Shown here piece by piece: positions 53,901 to 64,000 of a stretch of DNA of 64,000 nucleotides (positions within the stretch are counted from its first letter, which is position 1; each line of letters starts with the position of its first letter). The notes under the pieces were generated by a model. That model saw only the letters and a list, made by a program, of their open reading frames with translations, did no database searches and was not told the origin of the DNA. The DNA is from Labyrinthula sp. Ha (lineage: Eukaryota; Sar; Bigyra; Labyrinthulida; Labyrinthulaceae). The position numbers were made by a program, and so were the translations under genes. The stretch spans positions 744,001-808,000 of the forward strand of contig JAALGZ010000004.1 of the NCBI GenBank assembly GCA_015227615.1, written 5' to 3'.

Positions 53901-55685
53901 GTTCGAGCATAAGGTTTTATGTTAAGAGAACTTTTTCAAAATGATAATTCAGGGGTAATTTAGTATTTTCATAACTTTTCCGCTTCATTCTGTTTCTAGT
54001 TCCAATTTGAGGAGAGATTCGTCCCGTAGAGGAGATATGAAAATTCTGTAAGAGCACTGATAAGAGATGCTTGTGGTGTTGCTACATATATGAAAATTTC
54101 CCTTACTTCACAGTAGTTGTGTGGCCGTTTCTAGTAATGGTATCTAAGGATTTATCGCTACTTAAGTTGACCATGATTATTCTTCGGCTTGTAGTTAAAG
54201 GTTGGTAATACGCAAAAAAAGGAGAAAATATTTTACCAGTGCTATGAAGTATCTATGATCCCTATTGGCATTAAACTAGCTCCGCAAAGAGCTTAAGTAT
54301 GAATTAAAATAATCAAGACTTAATATCACTTCTACTAGTGACTAAACCTATAAGCTATACTTGGTAGTGCAGAGTGTAAACTTCAATCAAGCGTAAGGCA
54401 ATCTAGACCATCTCAATGGTAATCTGAAATGCTAAGAGCCTGATTGGACTCGATACAGTACGATATGGGAGTACCTTAGTTTCACGCTCTAGAGTTGAGT
54501 TTCATATTAAACTTAAGTTACATTTGATCGACTAGACTCGGGTTAAAGGTCACACTAGCACTCTAGATTGTAGTGGATGAGTAAAAAATGTAGAACACGT
54601 AGAGTAGAAAAGTTAGTTACTAGCAAGATTCTCCACTGTTGTCCTTGCTGCTACATTTCTTGCCATTGTGATAGAAACTAGAAAACATTTTCCACGGTAG
54701 CAGCCCTGTTAGAGCGTAACCTCTGTGTAACCAGCTCTCTGCTTAAGTGAACTTTAGTATCAATATATTGAGATAGTAGTAGTTTAACTGTTAAGATTCT
54801 CGAAGCTGCTTATTGCGAAGTGTCACTATGGTCTGTGGACATACATTTTGGGTCAGCTCAGTACTTAAGCAAGAATAACAATCACAACAGTAATGAGAGA
54901 GAAAAAAATCCAACACTACCTTAATCAATGCAAGGAACAAATAAAATATGAATAAGCGAACATTTTATAACAACAATACACATCTGAAAGCCACTAATAG
55001 TGTGCATTAAACATTCAAGAGCTTATTTTAGGGCTGGATCCCCTAAACTGACTCCAACTACGTAGCAACAGCAAATAATACCGAAGAGATATCAACTGCC
55101 TACGGTGAAACAAAGTTTTGATAACTAAGGGGCCGCAAAGCTCTATGAAGTACATTCTAACTAAGAAAAAGGTTTAAAATTTCAATTAACTAAACCAAAG
55201 TCAGTACATTTCCCATAAAAGAGACTTAGACTCGTAATTCAAGTTCTAATTTGCCTACAGTATAGACATTTTAGGTGCTTAGACTTAATCAACTTCACGT
55301 TAGCTGGTAACCCTTGGGTAGAGAACAAACTAAAAGGAAACCCACAGCTTTGGAGTGTAGCTTCAATCCCATAAACTACCTTTTGCGCCAGAAAGTATCG
55401 CATTTTCACGGCGAGACCCCTCAATGTACCGGTTGCATCATTATATATTTCAGAGTAACTTTGTCCTATTAACTCTATATTCTCTACATTAATTTTACTT
55501 GCTGAGTTGCCAAAGATGAGATAACAACATTAAGCAGCTTTCATAGTACGGCTCATACTTGACGTTTATATAACTGAAACTACTTGGGCGCAACGCACAA
55601 AGTATTCCCAACTTCTGACACCAAGTATCAGAATATACAAGAACCCAAAGCAAAACAAAATACGCTTAAATTTTTCTTCTGAACA
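50976..55685. other. AT-rich gene desert with retroelement debris
   Basis: About 4.7 kb. The only family resemblance is a Ty1/copia-like relic on the minus strand (listed separately) and a lone FADD-type word near 51306-51330. Frames such as 53164-53493 and 55239-55424 have no recognisable domain. No RNA genes were seen. Confidence 0.45.
51700..52540 (-). mobile_element. Ty1/copia-type relic (broken, old)
   Basis: On the minus strand, 52260-52517 translates to a stretch with RVTFSDGSTSLIKIASKSIL and LKHLLEVLPTTCKSL, like the segment after the protease of Ty1/copia polyproteins (V..DGS...I..G...L...L..VL..P....L). Further along (about 51880-51990) EVDSL and SYVTKELVNFESEV loosely resemble the start of copia reverse transcriptase. 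It is heavily decayed, with many breaks and no visible ends. Confidence 0.35.
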
Positions 55686-56036
55686 ATGAACAATACTTGG
55701 AGAATGGGATCACTAAGTCCTTCAAGTGAGGATCTTGAGTTACAAATTGCTGCCTTTGCACCTTTGGGTTCATCAAGAATGTCGAGAAGTGATTTTGATG
55801 AAACTGATGATGACTTAACTTTTGGTGTTGTAGTAGAACAAGATGAAGAGAGTACACAGCTTGAAGATGCTACTGAAGAAGAAGATGATGATAAAGCCAT
55901 ATGTTACTTGGCATTATATATGGTTGTATTCCTCTGTACACTAGCAGCTACTCTAGCTCTAGCACTATTTGGAAAAGGCGCAAGTTTCATGTGTACAAAC
56001 TCAACACATATATTTGCCAATAATAATTGCCATTAG
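55686..56036 (+). CDS. Small single-pass membrane protein, unknown function
   Basis: A 116-residue protein from ATG 55686 that I do not recognise. It has a polar, Ser/Asp/Glu-rich N-terminal half (about 10-70, with a run of acidic residues at 52-69) and one strong hydrophobic segment (about 72-96). A short C-terminal tail carries two Cys and an N-glycosylation sequon (NST, about 105). With no cleavable signal, it looks like a membrane protein whose acidic domain faces the cytosol. The biased, acidic composition and the ATG start favour a real gene over chance. It ends 89 bp before the inferred stop of the convergent REV1 gene, or 15 bp if the REV1 intron is retained. Confidence 0.5.
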   Translation: MNNTWRMGSLSPSSEDLELQIAAFAPLGSSRMSRSDFDETDDDLTFGVVVEQDEESTQLEDATEEEDDDKAICYLALYMVVFLCTLAATLALALFGKGASFMCTNSTHIFANNNCH

Positions 56037-56125
56037 ATATATCATGTTAGACTATAGTTGTATATAAATTATGGTGTTTGAAAATACCAAGTTTGTTATA
56101 GTAAGAGGAAAAATACTTGATAGAG

Positions 56126-58067
56126 CTAGCCAATTAAAATGGGCTCGTCTGTATTCATAGTCACCAAACTTTTGATATGTATAAAATAGTCTTCTTTTTG
56201 AAAGTGCGGTGAGAGAAACTAAATATGAAAGAAAATAACATTTTACTTCAAAAAGCTCAGCAAATTGATCAGGTTTTATAAGAGCCTTGAGCTTTCTTGC
56301 AACAAACTGTAAATGACTTTCCAAAGCTTCTAGAAACATGCAAGGAGAAAAAAATTTACGTGTTCGCGACTTCCCTCTGACTACAGCATCGATTTCTACC
56401 TTTCCCGGAATTTGTGCCAAGAAATGAAAAGACTTCCTTTTCTGTCTGTTTGTCAGCATCTGCGACTCCACGTCCTCAGCTAAATCAACAACCTGGATCC
56501 TCTTAGAAAGATAGTTTCGGTGGATCTTATTTTGTATTATTCCTGTAGATTTTACTTTGAAGAATCCACTGGCTATGTTAAATTTAGTCTGAATCATCTT
56601 TTTTCCATTGACCATTGCAAATGAGTTAATCACAACACCCAACCCTCGAACATCGACAGCTTGTATATTCAATTCTTTAAACAGTTGAACACAATTTTGA
56701 CACAAAATAGATGCGTCTACTTCCAAGCTCGACATTTTCTTCTGCCTTTGAATGATGTCACATTGTCCATGCCCCAAAAAACCTTTCATTCTATTAGGAT
56801 CAGCATTGACTTTAGCTTTCCACACTTTGATACTAACACCCCGAAATCCAATCTTGTTAGTATCGGATATGCTAAACTTAGTATTAAACCTTGATATAAG
56901 TTGCTCACAAAGTGCTTCAATAAACTCATAACATTCCTTGCCTTCTTCCATTCTCACACCATAAGAAACTTGAGCTGACATGGACTTAACATCCTCCAAT
57001 AGCTGCTCAACATTGTCATCTCCAGAATAAATGGAACCCTGTGAAAAGTTATATTGATTTCTATCCACACCACGACAAAAATAAAATAGCCTCTCCCCAT
57101 TCTTATCTCCTAAATGTTTCTTTATGTCATTTAGAGATAATTTCTGAAGGCGAACACAAGTAGAAATACCGAGGCTCCTCAAGAGTCTTTGTGTCTTTCT
57201 TCCAACTGAAGGAATACTTGAAATATTCAACTTCCCAATATACTCTTCCCTTGCTGTTTGAATGAAATAGGGATCCAAAATAAATAACCCATCTGGTTTA
57301 GCCTTCTTAGTTGCTAGTCTTGCCATTGTAACATTGTGACCTATACCTATCGAACATGTACATTTCGTGCTAGCAAAAACATTTGTTCTTATCCTCCTTC
57401 CCATTCGAACCACTTCTTTTTCAGGGTCATCAACATTTTCCAACAAGTGTGAGACATCCAAATATGCTTCATCGCAGCTAACTCCAAGAATGAACGGAGT
57501 AATATTAAACAAAACTTCATATACTTTTAAAGCAGTTTCTGAATACTTTTCAAATTCAAACGGTAGAGTAATTAAGTTTGGATCCTTTAGCCTTGCCGTT
57601 TTTAGCCATTCTCCCGCTCTTATACCTTTAGATCTTGCCACGTAATTAGCGCAGGAAATTTCACTAGAACTATTTTCAACATTTGCTTCACCCCAGCATA
57701 TAGCAAAAGATAGTTTCTTGTTTAAATGAGGAACTTCATTGAGGCTAACATTGGCAAAAAAAGCATCCATGTCAACATGAAGTATCCAAGTTTTGTTTTC
57801 AGGATATTTTTGAAACTTATTCGGTTGTTGATGTGATCGAGATTTAAGGAACTTTTGGTACCGTTGCTTCCAAGTACCAATGAAGTGAAGCCGAGAGGCT
57901 TTGAAAAATGACTCCACGTAAGGTTTGGCTCCTATCTGGTGACTAGATTTTCCTCTATGAAGGGAATGTGTATTAGGGTTCTTTCTCTTCAATGAATTCG
58001 CCAAATATCTAGCTTCTTCAAGTAATTTGATGTGATCTTCACAACGGTTGCTCGATAGAGAATTCAT
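56126..58067 (-). CDS. REV1: REV1, Y-family translesion DNA polymerase (deoxycytidyl transferase)
   Basis: Exons 58067-56247 and 56218-56126 give 637 residues. The REV1 entry block YVESFFKASRLHFIGTWKQR lies at about 50-69. The catalytic palm has VDMDAFF (Asp99, Asp101) and SCDEAYLD (Asp199, Glu200). SIGIGHNVTMARLATKKAKP, FCRGVD, GHGQCD and AVDVRGLGV are further REV1-type matches, which rules out pol kappa or eta. REV1 inserts dCMP opposite damaged or abasic sites and scaffolds other translesion polymerases in the nucleus. The 28-nt intron (56219-56246) is inferred: splicing gives a helical end (FLSPHFQKEDYFIHIKSLV) that could be the REV1 C-terminal partner domain, whereas read-through looks non-coding. 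No BRCT domain is present before the polymerase; an extra 5' exon cannot be excluded. Confidence 0.88.
56219..56246 (-). other. 28-nt intron near the 3' end of REV1
   Basis: On the minus strand it starts GTAAAA and ends CATATTTAG, with a T-rich body. The length is not a multiple of three, and the spliced frame gives a plausible charged helical C-terminus. Size and sequence fit the other tiny introns here. Confidence 0.65.
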
Positions 58068-58314
58068 TCTTCATCATATCGAATAGCGTGGAAATGTCAT
58101 ATTGAACACAAAGAGGAAAATATCCCCTTATCGCATTACCACAGCTGAAAAATTGTAAAAATCTTTCCTCGATGGGATCAAGATCAACTTCGCGGACAAG
58201 ACATTCTTCCAGCACCAATTCACTCGCTATTCGCCCTGTATGGTTTATACTAACAATTCTGATACTTGGTACATATGTTTTTTAATTTAAGCTCATTTTC
58301 CAAGCGGATTTAAT

Positions 58315-59035
58315 ATGTGTGCGTGTGATTCACAAATTCTTTTTACTTTCTAGGTTCTTTTATTGCCACGTTGGTTCAACTGAGTCAAGGTTTGCACAAT
58401 GAGTTGATAGAAACAAAAGAAAATCTCGCTTCCTTAAAAAAGAAAGTTGTTGAAATAAGTAAATACTTTTCTCCTTTTCAGGGACGCTGTTCATCAATAT
58501 TTATTCTCTAGGTGATGAAAAAGAAGTTCTGCTTCATCAACACGGAGAAAGTGAATCTAAAGCTTTTCGTCTACAGAAAAAAGTAAATTTTGTTATCATT
58601 ATTGATGAATAGTCTCAAACTGTTCTTGAAGAGTTGCTGACTCAGCAGAAAAAAGTAAAGGCACTTCAATTTGAACTCCTGTCATCACGAGAATCTTTAC
58701 ATTCGATGGTCAAAAATTGTACAGGTGACTCCAACTCATTAAGAACCGAGTTTAATCTCTCTTTAAATTATATTGAAAAACTTCTGACTTCTAATAAGGA
58801 GTATAAGCGGCTAGTAGATAAGCTAATCAAGGAAAAAGTGGAAATGGAATTAACGGTCGAAAGTTTACAGTTCCAGATATCGGAAGTAACGGACAAATTA
58901 CAGAAACAAGGTTCAAATTTAGTAATAGCCAAGAATACAATTCAGAGGGAGAAAGGAGATTTGGAAAAAATGAATCAGCAAGTACGACGCGCCAATCAAG
59001 CAATGGCCGAAGCTGCTGCTTTGTTAAAAAAATAG
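58315..59035 (+). CDS. Coiled-coil protein, unknown function, several tiny introns
   Basis: Best model: exons 58315-58324, 58354-58458, 58512-58582 and 58613-59035, 202 residues, all phases consistent. The introns are 29, 53 and 30 nt. The product is almost wholly coiled coil (heptads rich in Leu, Lys, Glu and Gln, for example ELIETKENLASLKKKVVEI and KLIKEKVEMELTVESLQFQI), ending AEAAALLKK. I do not recognise a family; short coiled-coil proteins of this kind are common in cilia, centrioles and vesicle tethers, but nothing fixes the role. The first exon (10 nt) is the weakest part, and the real start could be in another upstream exon. The second intron has an alternative 3' site at 58481 that keeps frame and adds ten residues. 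Confidence 0.6.
58583..58612 (+). other. 30-nt intron in the coiled-coil gene
   Basis: It starts GTAAAT and ends TGATGAATAG. It contains in-frame stops if retained; removal keeps the coiled-coil frame across the join (RLQKK/SQTVLEEL). Confidence 0.7.
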
Positions 59036-62000
59036 TTCAACGAAAACATATGTGGACATCATTTGTATTCCTTAAGTTCATGGTTTTGCTTATCTTTTGC
59101 ATTTGATTTTCTTGCTCTAGAAACCCTTCTCTTGCAAAAAAAACCTTCTTTGGATAACCCATTTTAAAGCTAACGTTGTCTTCTGTATGAAAATAGGAAT
59201 TTCATGGGATTTTGACCCTGGTTTAATGGAAGAACTCATGGAAAGAATGACGATAAAGCTTAAATCTGAATCTTTTATATGCTAGCTTGTTTGAAAACTT
59301 TTTCTCCTTAAGAGCGACAAGTACGAATGTTTGTATGGACATGATAAACGTGCAAGAGGTCATAATGATGCTGAGAAACCATAGTTTAAAACCATTAGCA
59401 TTAATAAAATCACTCAATTCCCTGTGGATTCATCGAGTAGGGCTAGATGTTGATTTGTAGCTTGCTTTTGTCGAATCACAAAATATTACTTTTTCTGTTC
59501 TAGGAGCTCATAATTGACAAAACGGAATGAACACAGCTGCAAAATGCCAAATGAACGGCAAAGTTTTACATAGAAAGAAAATCAAACCTACCCCTCGGAA
59601 ATTTGCAACATTGGTTTTCTGTTTTTTTTGTATAATCTATTATAGAGACCTGCAAGTACTCTACCAAACTCGGAAGATTTCCTCCATGAGAATCTGACCT
59701 TTAAAGGTGGTAAATCAGGAAATGATGAACATAGCTGCTACATATATGTTATAACAATGCTACCATTGATAATTTGTATGATGCCAGAAGCAAATCGATA
59801 TAACTAAGAATTATACATGTACCATCAAGAATGTGCATTATATATATCTAGTTTGAACTTATCATATAGTTGATATCATTCTTTATAATCAGTTAACACT
59901 ACATACGCATTAAAACTCAAAATATTTTAAACAAAATGACTACTAAATTCAGACTATATTATGTTGAAAAAGTTTTTCTAGATTTCTTACCTTCATCTTA
60001 TGATGAGATGTTACTGTAGTTCTGTTCAGTGTCATCGTTACCTTGTGAAGACTTCGGAGGTTTTCTGGCAAGTATTCTCAGATTTCCAAATTAAGTTTTC
60101 ATCATTAAATCACGCTTATATTCTTTTATCCCTATGAAATAAAAATATTATCAACTGGGATATTAAAATTCTGAGAATATGAGCCCAGATCCTAACCTGG
60201 TTTGGCAAAAATCTGCATATAAATCTGTATACAGAGGTGATACGAGAGTAAAATGTACATTTTTCAAATTTTCCAACGAGTTACTTTCAATTCTTGACTT
60301 CAAAATTAGACTCTTAGTTGAAATAAGAGCTCTCTAGGTAATTAAATTTTTAAACATGAAGTTTTTCACTGTTTTTAGAACAATATACAGATAATAATAA
60401 CGAACTAGAAACGACAATTTGTGGTGAGTATCAGGGTTTTCTATAATTAACGGCTTTTTATGCTCTACTCTTATTCTTGGGTCAAGAAATGATGATACAC
60501 AAATATATTGCCCATTTATTGTTGCAAAGTCTAGAGCAATTTTCGAAAAATGAGCGTTTATGTCGCTTTCGAACCTTTGACATAGTGCTAACTTTTTATA
60601 AGGTGTTAAACTCTAGTGAGAGTATTGCCGGAAACGACGTTTATTTGCTACTAAACTACCATGGACTCTAGAAATGACAGCTTTCTGACAGTGGAACATA
60701 ATGTTTTTTCGTCCTACGTAATCTTTGTTCTTGTCGTTTTCTTAAAATTGAAGCGAAGAATCTGCTCTGAAATATCAAAGGTTGGAGTACTTGCTAAATA
60801 TATTATATTTTATTCATGTCCGGACCTTGGAGTTTACCCATAATATCAATGAATAAGATGATAGTGACGTTAATAGAGAATCTGGGACCTTATTAGTTGA
60901 CGTTAGATGTTTTACTGTTTTCTATATAGAGAACCTACTCTTATTGGCTACTGATAATGTAGCACAACGGGAAAATTAGGCGATTCTTTTCATACTTTAA
61001 ATGAGCTCAAGACCTTATCCCTAAATTCAAAGAATCTTTGTCTAAATAGTTATCTCAAATAGTTAACCCTGGCAAGCTTTCCTTTTAAACTTTCAGAAAA
61101 TGAAGATTTGTGGTGTGTTCAAGTTTTTGATACTGTATAACCTCCAAGAGCACTACTACTTTCTTCTACCTTAATACTCTGTTTCAATAAGAAATACTTT
61201 TACAGTGCCCTTAAATTAACAACAGGATAAAACTTCTTCGAATTTAATATTTCTAAAAAACGAACCAGAATTTTGGTTTGGATAAAACAAAGTTTTATAT
61301 TTCTAAGAAAATATACCTTGATTCTCCTTAACTGTTGTCAGAGAGTATTAACGCCTTTGAAAAAATTGGTTCCGGTAAAAGAGATAAAAACACAGAATTC
61401 GCTACATTTGAGAGTAGACGTAAATATGGCGCAATAAGCATTCCCAGCAACTTGCTACCCCGCTAATACGTTCGTAGATTCTTAATCCAAACTGATAGTT
61501 ATAACAGGAATTTCTCAAATATATGGATATCCTTAGGAAGCTTCGGAAGGTAGATCTTGGAAAATTATGTGTTGTAGCTGTTAACATAGCGAATTTACTG
61601 GAATTAGTATTTAGATGTGGAATTTCTTCTAAGAAATTCCTTTTAATCTACTAAAAATGTACTAAAGTGTAGTATCGTCTAAAAGTTCGAAAAACACGCT
61701 TATGAATTTCTCAACTAGTAAAACTTAAAAAAAAAAGCTACTCGTATTAGGTATTAGTATACTTATTTAAACTTGGTGATGAATTCTTGAACTTAAAAAG
61801 AATCCATGTTAGTTCTGCTATTTTCTAATGAAGACTTATAGGAGTAGCATAGTAATGATAATTGCTGCGATTAGTATAGCCAACAAACTAGTTTTTTGTA
61901 GATATTGTTATTTAGAAAAAATAATATTATTATTTCTGGCTGAATAGTATATGACTACTGCTATTGCATCCATAATTGTCTAGAGTTTTAAAGGAAAATG

Positions 62001-63678
62001 GAATATTCTGTTATTGAAAACAATGATATTTCAAGAATCATGTTTAGCAGTTACTCTAATCTTAAGAGTATAGCTTAGTGCTACGTAATAGAATCAGAGA
62101 ATAAGACTTCATTTTGGCGGCGTAAGAGCTTAGACTTTTTGCTTCAAAACATTAAGTAAGACGAACGGGGAAATCTCCCTTTCTGCGACTAGAGAAAAAC
62201 AATCTATCCCATGGTTTGGGCCTTGGTGACACGTGTGTTTGTAATGCGTTGATGAATTTATCACTGAGAAACAACCCATATAATTCTAAGGTTAAACTGG
62301 GACAATTTGTTTCAACACATATGTATCCTGTCATCGTGTAATTTTACTGGAAACCGCTAAACGAATAAGAGACAGAGCTTGGCACTTGGACTATAATTAT
62401 ATTCATAACACTATCAGCGCGAACTTGCCGTTCTATCGTTTCAATTGAAGCACTTCCTTTTATTCTTGCTTTGCACTTTCCATTCTGCGGTAGACTTATT
62501 CTTAGAAACAAGAGACTACTTCTATAGTCATTTACACGAAACGAATTCATGCTAATGCACGCTTCTTGCCAGTGATTATTGACTAGTTTAAAGTTTTGTT
62601 GATTAAGAGTAATTTAACCCTTATGTTCAGTTTAAATTCGATCCTCATTCAGTAGACGCAATAGTACTTTGGGTAAAGCTTTCATTCAATCCATTTAAGC
62701 TGCCCAGCTTTGACCAACAACACTGACCTTAGGAATATGAATTTAATATACAGGTTTATGTTTATAAGAGCTTTAAAATTTATTCAGGTCTTCCAATTTA
62801 AGGCAACAGTTTCTACAGCACAATAAACTGATGGAATACTCAAGTTTTCCCTTAGAAACACCTACAGAGTCTTCTTGGTTCTTTTTTTTTCAAACATGAA
62901 GTAAACACAGGGATAGTTCCTTAAGAAAAGAGTATAAGATTAGGCTAGTGTGGATAAAGCAATACAAGTTTTAACGAGCTATTTATATTTTGAATATTTC
63001 AATTGTCAGATTCCCCAATTGATGTACTTCTTTTAATTACGGCTCTTCGGATATCGAATTTTGTCTTTTCACGACAAGAATTTAGAACCAATCTGAAACT
63101 GCAACGCTATAGAGTTCCCGAAAGCTATTTTTTGGTTATTCTTGTCTTCGGGTAACTTTTTCTATTTTCTAGGTAGCAACCTGCTAGGTATCAAGGATCA
63201 TTGTCCTGGCATTGAATGAAAAAAAGAAAACGATTTTAAATGGAGCATATTATACTGTTACCTCGTGCATATAAAATTCGACATTTATCATTTTGAATAT
63301 TGTGAAAAGCTAGGTTACCTTTTGCAAAGTCAAGCGCTATAGAAACACCCCATAAGAGATTCAGCTGTCACAAAGATTTTTCTTTAACTCCTGTTAATGT
63401 AGATTTTTCTTCTACTTCCTCAATTTTACTCTCCAACAGGGTTTCAAATAATACCTTTTACAGGAAAGTAGAAGCTTTTGTTTTTTTCAAAAGCAACTTT
63501 CGAGAAAATTTTGCTTTAGCTGTCCCGTTGTATAATTGTTCCGTCAGGCGTGTGGAACTGCGTTGTTCCTATCCCTGGTATTTTTTAGACATATGTCTTA
63601 TTTAGACATGTCTGATTAGGACAGTTCAAAACAAATTAAACGAATCAAAACTCAAAACACAGAGAGAAAAAATCTACG
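59036..63678. other. AT-rich gene desert, nothing recognised
   Basis: About 4.6 kb. Frames of 60-70 codons at 59223-59417, 60477-60843, 61402-61587 and 62152-62550 show no domain and mostly start at non-ATG codons. No repeats, RNA genes or transposon domains could be read. The last few hundred bases must hold the 5' region of the hydrolase gene that follows. Confidence 0.5.
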
Positions 63679-64000
63679 ATGGTAAACGATAATGTACCAG
63701 TGTACACTTCTAATCTTCAGGAGAAAAGGGGTGGGGAATGTCTTTTCCTTATAGATATGCAAGTGGATTTTGTAGGAATCATAGGAGAGAAGAATGGCCA
63801 ATCGTCTGCGGGACTTCCTGTCGAAGGCGCGAAAGACGATGCTTATAAAGTTGCCAAGTTCATTGAGAAGAAAAAATTGGACCTGGAAGAAATTTACATT
63901 ACCATGGATACTCACGAGAAATACCATATTGCACACGCTTCATTTTGGTTGAACAATTCACTTCAAAGACCGGCTCCCTTCACAGAAATTACCTCTGATC
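63679..64000 (+). CDS. Isochorismatase/nicotinamidase-family cysteine hydrolase (N-terminal part)
   Basis: ATG 63679 opens a frame that runs off the right edge (107 codons visible). After a short leader, CLFLIDMQVDFVG (about 21-33) is the first catalytic block, with Asp26 as the presumed catalytic acid. YITMDTHEKYHIAHASFW (about 73-90) carries the D-x-H...H metal/substrate cluster typical of nicotinamidases. The next words, PAPFTEI, occur at this place in a subgroup of the family found in bacteria and protists. The nucleophilic Cys would lie beyond the window. Nicotinamidases turn nicotinamide into nicotinate for NAD salvage, but other family members act on isochorismate or carbamoyl compounds, so the substrate is open. 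Confidence 0.8.
   Translation, partial: MVNDNVPVYTSNLQEKRGGECLFLIDMQVDFVGIIGEKNGQSSAGLPVEGAKDDAYKVAKFIEKKKLDLEEIYITMDTHEKYHIAHASFWLNNSLQRPAPFTEITSD

Noticed and set aside
56052-58067. DNA polymerase kappa or eta
   Set aside because: The SRLHFIGTWK entry block, GHGQCD and VRGLG motifs are those of REV1.

Overview
This is a 64 kb piece of nuclear DNA from a microbial eukaryote. The evidence is large single-exon genes using the standard stop codons, GT-AG introns, eukaryote-only products (NMD3, REV1, an RBM42-like protein, a 7TM-RGS receptor) and LTR retroelements. The host DNA is AT-rich. Introns are few and extremely short, mostly 28-31 nt. Very short introns are known from a few protist lineages, for example Blastocystis among stramenopiles, but the long gene-poor stretches here do not fit that genus. 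I leave the lineage open.

Layout. 1-1252: 5' part of a 7TM-RGS receptor gene (minus). 5.2-6.5 kb: convergent TatA/TatB-like and RBM42-like genes. 7.1-13.5 kb: an old, broken Ty3/gypsy-type element. 17.6-18.6 kb: a glucose-6-phosphate 1-epimerase-like gene. 23.4-27.8 kb: a sugar transporter and a bubblegum-type acyl-CoA synthetase. 30.4-35.8 kb: a compact cluster with a membrane-anchored epimerase paralogue, a type II membrane glycosyltransferase-like protein, a gamma-glutamyltranspeptidase-family enzyme and a WW/IQ/SAM/FKBP fusion gene. 36.16-45.83 kb: a young, nearly whole Ty3/gypsy element on the minus strand with 296-bp LTRs. 49.5-51.0 kb: NMD3. 55.7-59.0 kb: a small membrane protein, REV1 and a coiled-coil gene with several tiny introns. 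63.68 kb to the end: the start of an isochorismatase/nicotinamidase-family gene. Between clusters lie 2.5-5 kb AT-rich stretches holding only transposon debris or nothing I can read.

The most striking content is the pair of retroelements. Both carry, downstream of integrase, a chromodomain, then a SANT/Myb-like segment, then an MT-A70-family adenine-N6 methyltransferase domain. The young copy keeps the DPPW catalytic motif and the whole C-terminal part of the domain. The old copy, although badly decayed, shows the same order. This points to one lineage of chromodomain retroelements that captured an adenine methyltransferase module and kept it.

The host genes do not form an obvious pathway. 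Sugar uptake, two hexose-6-phosphate epimerase homologues and an acyl-CoA synthetase suggest ordinary heterotrophic carbon handling. Several neighbours are convergent or tandem with only 15-65 bp between coding ends, so genes are tightly packed inside the clusters. The start codons given are ATGs I checked in the sequence.
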